This document shows, piece after piece, positions 53,695-64,000 of a stretch of DNA of 64,000 nt. Position 1 is the first letter of the stretch, and every line of letters starts with the position of its first letter. Source of the stretch: Lates calcarifer (Eukaryota > Chordata > Actinopteri > Centropomidae); assembly GCF_001640805.2 (NCBI RefSeq), contig NC_066843.1:1211777-1275776 (forward strand), in the 5' to 3' direction. The position numbers were made by a program, and so were the translations under genes. The notes under the pieces are model-generated. The model was not told the DNA's origin. It was given only the letters and a program-made list of their open reading frames with translations, and made no database searches.

Positions 53695-56600
53695 TTATAT
53701 GTCCATATCCACAGGCCGAACCTCACCAGTTTTATACTCTTTAACCCACAGCTCTCTGTCTTTGGCTGGGTCCACGTTCTGCAGCAGCTGGTCGACCGGC
53801 TCCACCGTCTAGAAATACATCAACAGTAACATGATCTCATCAGAGACCAGCAGCAGTTCAGTTCAGTTTATTAGCATTACTTCGATGACTTGTTGTTTTC
53901 AGATTCTAAGTCGTTATCATCAGATTCTAAGTTGTTACGTTGAGATTCTAAGTTATCATTTTTGTTTAAGCGAATAAAAGGATTGGTTCTTACATTCATT
54001 ATGAAGATTAATTACAGGCAGCTGGTTTTTAGCAGCTGTAACTGTAGGCTCTTTCCCTTCATGTCATACTTTAAGCTGTAATCAACATGGTTAATATACT
54101 GTCTAATGAAATATATGACTTGCCCTTTGGGTGTGAAAAACACACAGTATGTGCCAAGAATCATCCTGAACCACTGCATAAAACCACTTAACTTTAAAGA
54201 GCTGATAACCCACCTTTAATTACTTCCCTGGTCTGGCTTTCATCCGAGTGTTTAGCCTCCATTATGGAATAAATGCTCTTGATAAATTTCCAATTTTCCT
54301 CAGTAATGGGCATCAATAAATGTCAGTGAGTATTATAATAAAATATTCCTTATTCAAATGAGATGCATGTATACTCTACAAGCAGATCATCATATTAAGT
54401 TGATCTGTGGTGTTTGTATCATCTCTGAGGAATTTGTCGTGTCAGCTGGCACACAGAAAAGCCCTCTTGTTATGGTAGATTCCCACCACGGTGACACAAT
54501 ATGTCTTGTTAGATTTATAGAGTTTACTCTACACCTCCTAAATATCTAGAGCGTCTACGTGGGTTTCTCTGAGGCACTGAGCGATGACAGCGAGTGTGTT
54601 GGATGAAAAGTCTGACAGAGGAACACCGAGGGCTCAGTCTGTCAAAACATCTACACTCACCGACGGACTCGACTCGAAGTGGCACGCACGTCGTGTCAAA
54701 TCCAGTTGAAATCACTTTTAAATTTAATGATGGTTTGCTCAGTTTGCTGATTACTTGGAAATAAGAAGGAGGGTAAACTATATTATCCAAATGGAAAGTA
54801 GAGAAACGCAAAAAAATTCAAATCTAGGCAAAACCAAACTATGATTTAAGGCCTGTTTTCAGGAGATATTCAGTACTCATATAATGCATGGATATTCAGA
54901 ACCTGTACTTGTTTAAATTTTGCCAAACTGGCACCAATAAAGTATGCAGAATTAGCTATTAGCAGTTCCTGTTTGCAGCAAACCCATGGATGTAGAGACA
55001 GTTATCACCGGTTTGATTCTGAGGAAAACTTCAAAACGTGGTGATTCTCAGGCAAATTCTGAAGTTAAAAGGTGCATTTCTTTTATGATATCTAAGCAGA
55101 TTTATGCACAGTTTCAAGTGACGGACAAAAGAGATAATGATATGAAATACAAGTCGCACTCAATCTAAAAATATATCATTTAAAATATAATATACCACTG
55201 TTTGTGTTTTTAGAGTTAACACTCTGTTTGCTTTTTACTTATGTCACTGTTTTGTTCAGTGATGCTGTGTAATTGTTTCCATAACACTGCATCCTAACAT
55301 CCTGACACTGCATAATGTCTTCTTACTCCTTACCATGCTGCAGAAAACAAAGTATGTCTTTAGACTGGGCTCAAGTAACCAGCGCCTTCTCCGTTACACT
55401 GCTGCACATTAAGTTAGATCTGAGATTTGGTTTCACAGTTAGTAGTTTTAAATCAGTGAACTGTTCACAGTTGCTTTCAATTAAATTTTGAGCTTTAAAA
55501 AATGTACACTTATTCTGTATTTCGTTTTCCTAGTGTGCCATTATCAATTACAATATTTTCCAAACTATATAAATACAGACACACTCTTGTCCACTGTGAA
55601 TTTAGGTGGTAGATTTCAGCCTGAGCTAGTGTATGCACAGAGGAAAGAGATAATTTGATATCAGTTGGTTTTACCTGAGTTTGAGTTGTTAATTTGTGCA
55701 GGAAAAGGAATAAAGGTAAGATTTTAAAATATGCTCTGTGGGTCTTAAAGAAAAATTAGATTTTAACCAAATAAGAAAACCTGGATCTGATTTTAAATTG
55801 TTGTTTGCCTGTTTTGGGAACATGATAATGTTCATGACTGACTGTCTGGCTGCGAAAAATCAGACTGGAAAACAAAGAGAGACTCACACTCTGGTTGAAC
55901 ATGTCTGTTTCATGTCGTAGAGTCGTGTACTGACGTAAATGCTGCTGAATCCACTCGATCCGTTCGACCTCCAGTTTCTCCAGCTCCTGAAGTGGAAGGA
56001 CGACAGACGATCAGAAACATCCAGTTAAACCTTGTGACGACCTTCACCTCCTAACTGTCTTAGTTCAACATTATTTCCATTAACAGGTCCCATAAAAGTC
56101 ATGAAATATCAACCTGAAAACATAATGTGAAGTGTGTGTTTGAGCTGTTAAAGATGAAGACAAACAGAAGTGAAGGTTTTACCATGCTGGTAGTGACCAT
56201 TTCTTCAAACCACTTCGACTGGGTTTGGTTGTACAGATCCACGCAGCGCATCAGGTCGTCTCCTGGAGGTAACAGACAAAGTAAAAGAGAGGTCAGGGGT
56301 CAACAGAAGCCTGCTGTCAGTAATCATCTTTTTCAGCTCTGCAGGTCTGGTAGTATCAATTTAAGCTGTTAAACCCTTTAGGACCAGCAGAGGGCGCTCA
56401 GAAATCACTCATCAATGAGTTTCCCTCATCACAGATGAATCATGGTCCAATGTGGACATGAAGTGTTACCATGACTTTGTTCGACACTTTACTTTAGTGC
56501 ACTTATTTAGTATTCATAAGCACAATGAAAACATTTACTAAATGTTATATAACACACTATGATATAGCTGTAATCAGATTTAAAACCTTTTAAATGATTG

Positions 56601-59600
56601 TTAATGTGTAGTATTTGTCAAGAATTATATATTCCATGTTATTACAGCTTTTTTTTTTTTTTTTTTTTTTTTTTTACTAATATTAGTAATTTATGTGTTC
56701 ATACACCTGCCTTCCCTCCAAATTAAATACAAACAAAATTTAAATGATCACTGTTTCATTTTGACTCTGATAGATGAAACTGCCTTTCATGTGGGACAAA
56801 CATGAAAACGAGCTCAGATTTGGCCTTTTTGCCTTTACTTTGACACTTTAATCACATTTTACTGACGATACTTCTGTACTTCTATGTAAGTAGAATTGAA
56901 AATGCAGAACTTCTACTTGTAATGAGATATTTTGTGAAGACGAGAGGAATCCCAGCTTCATGCTTTAACACTTAAATAACATCTAACTCTGAGCTGAGTT
57001 CCTTAAAGAGCACCTTTAAATGTATTTCCCTGGGGGTCAAATGTATATATGAATATATTTTCTTTTTCTAGTCATCATAAGTGTCTCTCTGCTGAATACA
57101 AATGAGATGTTTCAATTTTTCCTGGTCAAACTCTGCAGGATATTTCAGCTCTCTGTATCCCAGTGTCAGATAATAAAACAGAAACCGTGACTGAAGCTTA
57201 TTAAAATTCATTCAGTGAAGGTAAAAACACCTTCCCGAGAGCGGCGAGCCGTGACGACATTTGGCCCAACCTTGAGGTGGCGGCGGTGATCACCGACACA
57301 AGGCTGACATCATTTAACTGTGCCTTATGAGTAATATTGATTAGTGCTGTGGACTGTGACTAATCTACTCAGTGGAAGAGAGAAAGAACCAGATAAGTTG
57401 CCGCAGAGCTTTTTCCCTCCACTGAAGCACATAACTGTAGAAAAGAACAGTTACAACATGAGCTTATTTCTTAATCGTAAAATGTCAAAGAGTGTATCTC
57501 CATGTTATTGTACACATGCGTTAACACAGTCTGTAGAATATGTCATTCAAAAACATGGCAGAGTGGATGCTACAGTGACTCAGTATCGGAAAGTAACGAG
57601 ACGGTCTGTCCGGGCTAGGGCTAATTCGTTAGCATGCTAACTTCAGTAGAAGAAAAAGAAATGAGAAAACTAAAAGCCAAACATTGGTGCTACTTTCCAC
57701 CTCTAGAGAAAACTCATGGGGTGTAAAGGAATAAAGTCTGATGATGAAATCACAACGTTTCTTCTAGACTGATAAGTAAGCAGCTGTTGATGCTAACGTT
57801 AGCTGTGTAACAATAGCAAAATGTACAAATTAGCCATTATATGAGCAGCTATAGGCTCCAGGATGTTACAGCTAATGGGTAAGAAACTTTCTGGCAAAAA
57901 ACTCTCTGTAAAAGGGTTTATTGTTGCTTTTTTTTTAGCGTTCAGTGTAGATTTTATACTTTTAATGCTAGTGTCAGGTTGTTGTTAGCCTAGCTTAGTC
58001 TAGCTTAGTTTAGCTAGCTGGAGGGATACACTTTTGTTATCAATTTTACATTTCACAAACATTTAACATCAGTAAAAATAAAGCAGATTCTAGTTAACTT
58101 GGTTTTTGCTGTGATTAAATCTGTTTCTTGCGCTTTTAAAGCCTTAATTTTCAGTTTTGGAGTTTCTCCTGCAGTTGGTTCGTGTTACTGTAATTTCTCC
58201 TTCCTCACAGACTTTTCAGATCTTCCCTGTGTCTCAGTGTAGTGATTTGTTGACATACGAATAACTGCACTTTTTGTGACCGTCTCTCATCTAAGAGCTC
58301 CGACTCTGTGACCTCTGACCTGCTTGTGTGGATTTCCGCCGGGCCTTCTTGATGTCCTCCTCAGTCTTGTTGCTGAGTTTGATCTCCAGCTGCTGGGTCT
58401 TCACCTCCAGATCCTTCTGTCTGTCTGCCAGGGCTTTACGAGCCTGTGCACACAAACGCACAAAGACAGACACACACATCAAGCAGGATGTGTGAAACAA
58501 TGAGTCATTCAGCATAATCCTCAGATTTACTGTACCTACATCTATTACAAGAGTCATTACAGCCTTTTTTTATGTTGGCTACCAACATCCGTGTTCAGAT
58601 CCTGGTCTCATCCTTTAATCTTTTCTTAATCCACGTCATTGAGTCTTTCCTCTTATTCTCCACAGAGGCACCCCACCAAGGTCGTGGTGTGACGGTGTTT
58701 GAAAGGTAAACATGCAGTAACATCGATGCCTAAGCCAAGAAAATCTTTTTATCAACAGACAACAACGAACAAGAAAAGAGAAAACATGCGGGATGGAGTC
58801 ATTCTAAACCCACTGACTAGGTCACGTAATGCAGGGCAGAAGCAACGGAGCCAAACATTTGTTTTTGGCTGGAAATCATTTTCATAGTTGGGAAAACTTT
58901 GATGTTAGATGTAAAACACTGTAGGAGAAATTAGTTGCATTTGAAGGCAGTGAAAAATGGAGATTGATGTAAGTTGCAGATGCTGTGAAACCACAACAAA
59001 CTAGATTTAACACTTCAGAAAAGTCTCAAATATACAATTCATAATAACCTGTGTATCCTGGCAACTGTTCAGCAAAATGTACTGATTTGTCCGATATATG
59101 TGTATAGTCTGTTTAAAAGAAATAATTACTCTTTTTTTAAGAACGTAGCTTTGTAAAAACCTTCTGGAATTAATTAAGCCATTTTATTGTTTAATTAAAT
59201 TGATGGAAGCTCAGTTCCTTGGGATCTTGTATTCTACTATAAAAATACAGGTAATTTTTTTCATATTTTTTTCACAAGCAAAACATCTTTGAATACGGAA
59301 GCCGAGAATGGCGGTTGTACTTGTAATGATCTTTTTAAGGTCTATATCTCGAGATTACGAGCTATCTTGAGTTAACAAAGCTTATTTTCATTTGACTACT
59401 CTTGTTATTCTGAGTTAACAAAGGGAAAAAAGTGATCTTGAGATAACAACATTTAAAAAAACAAATGGAAATATCGCCAAATATGTCTGTACATTTGCTG
59501 ACTGTCTTGACAATGTATATTTAATTATTTTTTCCTAACATGCTGGATAATATGTATCTTAATATCTTATATGAAGCTCTGTTGCAGTTATGTACTGAAT

Positions 59601-62600
59601 GTATCTCATAACCTTTTACTGGTATTTATTTATTTCTTATGGTGCAGACACAACATGCTGACACCCACTGAAATGTTCCTTTGTTCCAGCAGAAACAAAC
59701 AAATAAAAACATGCTGTGTGTTTTAATACAGAGGACACCAGTTCATTCATGAAACGGTGGGAAGCAACAATAAAGTACTGTACCAAACTGTACCCAGTGT
59801 AGGAGTTACTGAAGCTCTTCATTATGTAACATTTGTGCTGTAAACACTGATGTGTATTTTCTTTTTCTCAGGGGAAACAGTATTTGAACATCTTGATAAA
59901 ATCTCTCAGTACCTTCTCTACACCTGCGTAGCGACTCGCCAGCTGCTTCCTGAGGTCAGCGATGTGATGGTCGTACTTTTTCAGGTCCTTCTTGAAGTTG
60001 TCGCCTCTGAACGTCAGCAGAGGTTTCTCCACCTCGGAGTGGAGCTGTGAACACAAACCACTCAGCTGTCAGTAATGCAGGCTGTAGTAGTGAAATGACA
60101 CTCTCAAGCCTCCACATTGATTAAATTATAATCCACTGCTGTCCCTTTTATGTTTTATTTTGTTACGGTGATGTTCTTGGTTAATGTATCACGTGTGCAA
60201 CAACTGGAAAATAAAATCTACATCTACTTTATTGGATGTTTTTAAACCTCTGCATTGGCCTCATCTGTCAGGTTATATATAAAATCTATAAAATACTAAA
60301 ATCAATACATCTCTTGATACAAAGCATCTTTATTAAAACCATGGTAAAGTCTTTTGTGGCTTGCTGCTTAATAAAGCCTGTTTCCTTTATTTTACAGGTC
60401 CTGTATTTTCCACAAAGGAGAAGATGTACAGTGGCTTCAGAAAGTATTCAGACCCTGTCAGGTTTTCCATAACCACCCATTAACTCATAACAACAAAGTG
60501 AAAACATGTTATGAGTTAAGTTTCAACAGATCAGACCTGTAAAATACAGTCTTAATTCCAGTTTTCTATGAAGCTCTGATGCATACTGACATATAATTAC
60601 CTAGTTTTTACTTATGTAATTGTGGCAATTAACACTTTCTTTATTTCCCTTATGATTAGTGTAAATTGTGTAGCACTTTCTTGTAATTTACAGCTAAATA
60701 CCAACTAATTTCCAGGAAATTATGATTAAAGCTTCCAGGAAATTAGCTTTAAAGCACAGGGACTGTAAAACAAAGCATTTCCAGTGTTTGCAGCAGCGTT
60801 AGCTCTTCATACAGAATGCTAATCTTGTTAAAATGCCAAAGCTAGCAGCTACAAATGAAATGTAGCTTATTAGAAACTCAGAGAAGAAAATGAGCTGGAG
60901 CTTCTGCAGACTTGATAAGACTTCTCATTCTCTGCCTGGCCACCCATTACCTTCTCCTCACCCCCCTCCCTCATAATGAGGCATGGACTGTGTCAGAGTG
61001 CCAGTGGAGCAGGGAAGAGCCTGCATGGCTTTGGGGCGGGGGCTCGTCAGAACATGTAGCTAATTAATTAGACAACAGAGGGCTATGAAAAGCTCTGAGG
61101 CTTCCTCTGCGTTATTTAAGGCTACAGCCGAGGCCAGTGTGCGGTTTCTGCATCACTGGTAATCGGATCGTGGACGGGTCAGTTTCTTCGGTCAACACCG
61201 GCAAGGTTGAGGTAAACAGGCGCCCTGTCACCCCCAGGATATGGTCAGAGCGAGCATCCGTTACTGCAGCTGATTGAAAACATTTAAAACTTGACCTGAA
61301 GGCTGGAAAACTGCAAATCAAAAGCTTCCATAGGGGGGTGGAAGTCGACTCCTGAAAAGCTCAGAGAGGACTCTACAAATGTCCTCATGCACCGGCATAG
61401 CTCTTCTCTCTATCTCAGTTTGACTAATTTTTACAATTTCATCTGACCATCAGTCAGAAAAGCAGTAAAGTCCCACATCTGAGAGGCTGAAATCAGAAAG
61501 ATAAAATAGTTGGGAAGTAATTTTTCTGTTTTTCTTTTGGTTCTAAGTGAGGTTTCACAGTAAAGCCCTCATCGGATATTACCTTGTTGGAGAACTTGAG
61601 GTGAACCTCAGCCTCATCATGGAGACTCTTCTTTAGCTGTGTCCAGGCTTCTCCGAGAGTCCTGGGAACAGATTGATGTGGAGTTAATGAAAAAAAAAAA
61701 AACTTAATAAACTTTAGGAGGAGGGTTCAATCGGGCCTCATCTATGGGGAGCCAACAGGAAAAGAGGAAGGTTTCTAGAAATGAGGTTCATCGCTTTCTA
61801 TTCTGCCACAAATGTATAACAACAGACAGACTACTACTTTTATGATTAAACTCCCTTAATGTGTTTGATGCAAATTTCTTTAACATCTAACAGACGAGAA
61901 CGAACAATTAGCTTGTTTTTTTTACCAGTGAAAAATGTTAACACAACTTACAGCCACAGTGGTTTGAGAAATAGTCATGAAATTGAATCTACTGATTTGA
62001 AAGTCATGTCGCGAAAAACATGGAAGATTCATGCCCATGTGCAAGAATCAATAAATTTTGTAACTTTTTTCTCAAACTGCATCTTGGGTACTGGTTGTAA
62101 GATCATATTGTTCAGTGTTTATGCTTCTGAATAGTCATTTTCTTTAAATGAACACATCTGGTCTCAAGTCTGAGTCTCCATTTGTTTAATTTTTGTGGCT
62201 GAAAACAACAACAATGCTCTGTAATCATGGAATTTCCAGATCTGGAAAGCGACCAAAATCTACTGCGACTTGAGCCAAGCCTTATCTTTTCTCTCTGCTG
62301 ATTTTGAGATGCTGGCTCAAAGATTTCTGTGTCATTTTGCTGACAGACAAACATGAAAAAGCATCCACTCTTTCACAAGGTATCTGTCTTTGAATGGTGC
62401 ATCAGACACAAAAAAGTAGCATGGGAGTGCATCTATTTTAAACACGCCTATCTTTAGACACAGTTCTGTTAATTACTGACACTATCTACTGCTTTGCAGA
62501 GGCGAGCTTTCAAGCTGCACGCACTGTTTCTAGCGAATGTTTGCCGCACTCACCCTTCCTCCTGTGCTGCCAGGGGGCTCAGGGACAGCTTGGAAAGGTT

Positions 62601-62628
62601 CTTGGCATATTCCTCCTCAATCTTTATC
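53695..62628 (-). CDS. gas7: Growth arrest-specific protein 7, C-terminal part (last 7 coding exons, 5' end off window)
   Basis: GAS7 is an F-BAR protein that binds membranes and actin and promotes neurite outgrowth. Exons, minus strand: 62554-62628, 61583-61661, 59913-60044, 58320-58443, 56183-56262, 55888-55986, 53695-53808. Phases join throughout, giving about 234 residues of the 3' coding region. Near-identical stretches to the family include IKIEEEYAKNLSKLS, EVHLKFSNKLHSEVEKPL, DHHIADLRKQLASRYA, QQLEIKLSNKTEEDIKKARR, LRHETDMFNQS, and the end PAKDRELWVKEYKTG...VDMDI. This covers the middle and end of the F-BAR helical domain plus the conserved tail. The 62554 exon begins with the last base of an Arg codon, so at least one more exon lies to the right. 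WW and other N-terminal domains are outside the window. The sequence FRGDNFKK looks one residue longer than the human FRENFKK I recall. Confidence 0.95.
53809..55887. other. gas7 intron before the last coding exon
   Basis: AT-rich. A short direct triplication of 'agattctaagt' occurs at about 53900-53956. No exon was recognised. Confidence 0.5.
56649..56675. repeat. Poly-T tract
   Basis: About 27 consecutive T on the plus strand. Confidence 0.95.
57605..57715. repeat. Interspersed repeat, matches 38470-38570
   Basis: Same block order as the copy in gsg1l2 intron 3, with 'gttagcatgctaacttcagtagaagaaaaa' and 'tggtgctactttccacctct'. Confidence 0.5.
57770..57850. repeat. Half-copy of the 6254-6470 MITE
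   Basis: 'agtaagcagctgttgatgctaacgttagctgtgtaacaatagcaaaa' matches the right arm of the palindromic MITE in the mprip intron. Confidence 0.5.
58444..59912. other. gas7 intron, no supported element
   Basis: AT-rich intron with no exon, RNA gene or repeat that I recognise. Confidence 0.45.
60045..61582. other. gas7 intron with a Tc1-like end fragment
   Basis: Contains the short fragment at 60427-60505. The rest shows nothing coding. A C-rich run lies near 60958-60970. Confidence 0.45.
60427..60505 (+). mobile_element. Tc1-like transposon terminal fragment
   Basis: 'tacagtggcttcagaaagtattcagaccctgtcaggttttcc' followed by 'aacaacaaagtgaaaacatg' matches the terminal region of a widespread fish Tc1-like element. 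Only this end is present. Confidence 0.6.
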
Positions 62629-64000
62629 CTGAAAACACAAACACCAAGATGTGGAAAGCTGCCTGGCTCAAGAGAGGACAGAAACAGATTCAGTGAAGTG
62701 GAAAAAACGCTAATTTCAGGGGTGCACTACAGCAGAATGGCAGAAAACTTCAACTACACTCTGCTGCAAAGGCTGAAAATCAAACGGCACGGACTCCTGT
62801 ACATCAATAATCTCATTGTGCTTCAAGAAACAACAACTGCAGTGGTATTTTACAGAGGCTGTTCTCATTTCCATCTCCATTTTAGAGATGGAAACGAGAT
62901 GTGCTCGTATTTGCCCTGAGGGACGTTCAACACGGGGCCGCCATGTTTGTGCCCTTTCTGACATTCATCTCCTCCACCGGCCTCACATTTACCATCCACA
63001 CCTGAGTGAATCTGTCACCTAAAGACGGCCGAGACGTTGAGTTAATATTCGGATACTTGTAACACAGAGCAACCCAGCGAAACACCACGGAAAAGGTCAG
63101 AGGATAGAAACCTTTGTGAAGGATTTGGACGGTGAAGGACGGTGGACTTATCTCATTAACTTCCCACGACTCAGACCAGGACGTGAATAGAGCTTTTGTA
63201 GAATTAGGTGGTGCTAATTACATGTAGAGGCCTTATTATCCATGTTGCTTTTGACATCGCGGTTCAGATTCAGTGGGCAATTTCCTCTACGTTCGGTTGC
63301 TGAGTTGAGATCTATAGTTCCCTTAATTACTGGGTTCAGGAATAAATTGCAACCCTCAGCTGTAAGACAAAAGTTTGAGGCCAGCTTCCTACAGACTTCT
63401 TTATAAAAGGAGCTTTCTCTGTTGATCACTGTGGACCTGCCCAGTTTTAAATCTAGACTTAAGACCTCTCTTTTTTAGCCAACACAGTTTCTTTATGTCT
63501 TTGGTTTACGAGAAAGGTGCTCGTCCAAGGCATTTAGAAACCCATAGATGCATGTCTCGAGCTTGTGTTAAAACAACAGACCTTATGTCAGACATTTAAC
63601 CAAAAACCCAAAACCCAACAGGAAGCGCTAACATGCTATCTTACTTCCTGGTTTTAGGACTCATTCCTGCATCAATATATTAGTGTGTGTGTTCATGGTA
63701 ATGGAGGAACATGTCACCCAGTACAACAGTATGGATTATTGATTTGTTTTTAATAGTTTTTTGACAACAAAGGGGCTTTACAGCCCAGAGGGATAAGACA
63801 GATCCAGCACAGGCAATAGTCAGTCATAAGATCGATTCATTGATGGTTCTGCATTGATGCTTTTAATGGGGTTTGCTTATGACGAGAAAAATATCGAACC
63901 TTTCCTGTCTTCTGTTTTAAATAACATGGCTCCTCTAATGGGGAATATTTCTTCCTCTAGACTCTTGCTTATTAATTAATATAAACTGCTGTGAACAACA
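62629..64000. other. gas7 intron at the right edge
   Basis: Intronic. It includes the repeat copy at 63545-63670. The preceding gas7 exon was not found before the window ends. Confidence 0.5.
63545..63670. repeat. Interspersed repeat, matches 20290-20400
   Basis: Shares 'gagcttgtgttaaaac.acagacctta', 'caacaggaagcgctaacatgct' and 'ttcctggttttaggactcat' with the copy in the u2af2 intron. Confidence 0.6.

Larger units (their letters stand above)
56263..58319. other. gas7 intron with several repeats
   Basis: Holds a poly-T tract (56649-56675), an aagtact-family fragment (56830-56935), the second copy of the 38470 repeat (57605-57715) and a half-copy of the 6254 MITE (57770-57850). No exon was recognised. 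Confidence 0.5.

Overview
The window is vertebrate nuclear DNA, almost certainly from a ray-finned fish and probably a percomorph. The genes are split into short exons with GT..AG introns. The proteins they encode match vertebrate families closely. The introns and gaps are full of short inverted-repeat DNA transposons, Tc1-like remnants and microsatellites of the kind common in fish. I saw no bacterial, viral or CRISPR features. All gene identities come from translating exons by eye and comparing them with remembered family sequences; no database was searched.

Layout, left to right. (1) 1135-10748, minus: 5' part of mprip (myosin phosphatase Rho-interacting protein), 8 coding exons, running off the left edge. 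(2) 13897-25659, minus: a complete u2af2 gene (large subunit of splicing factor U2AF), 11 coding exons, 466 residues. (3) 30085-32764, plus: dhrs7c, a membrane-anchored short-chain dehydrogenase/reductase, 6 coding exons; exon 3 as given carries a one-base insertion that breaks the frame. (4) 33727-34914, plus: natd1, a small GNAT-fold protein, 3 exons. (5) 36854-43467, minus: gsg1l2, a claudin-like four-pass membrane protein, 5 exons. (6) 48380-49760, plus: recoverin, 3 exons. (7) 53695-62628, minus: the last 7 coding exons of gas7 (F-BAR domain and C-terminus), running off the right edge.

For all seven genes the exon phases join without a break, except at the dhrs7c insertion. The order dhrs7c - gsg1l2 - rcvrn - gas7 matches a block I recall from human 17p13.1. 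mprip and natd1 belong to 17p11.2 in human, so the fish block joins pieces that are separate in mammals. No glp2r exon was recognised between gsg1l2 and rcvrn. The genes do not form an operon or pathway; they are independent loci for actin regulation, splicing, muscle SR retinoid metabolism, photoreceptor calcium sensing and neuronal membrane shaping.

The rest is intron and intergenic DNA. Recognisable items are several families of palindromic MITE-like elements, some nested, two Tc1-like transposase remnants, a LINE-like 3' end, simple repeats, and a 13-base motif repeated upstream of mprip and u2af2. I found no undescribed biological system. The most checkable points are the dhrs7c frameshift and the shared promoter-proximal motif.
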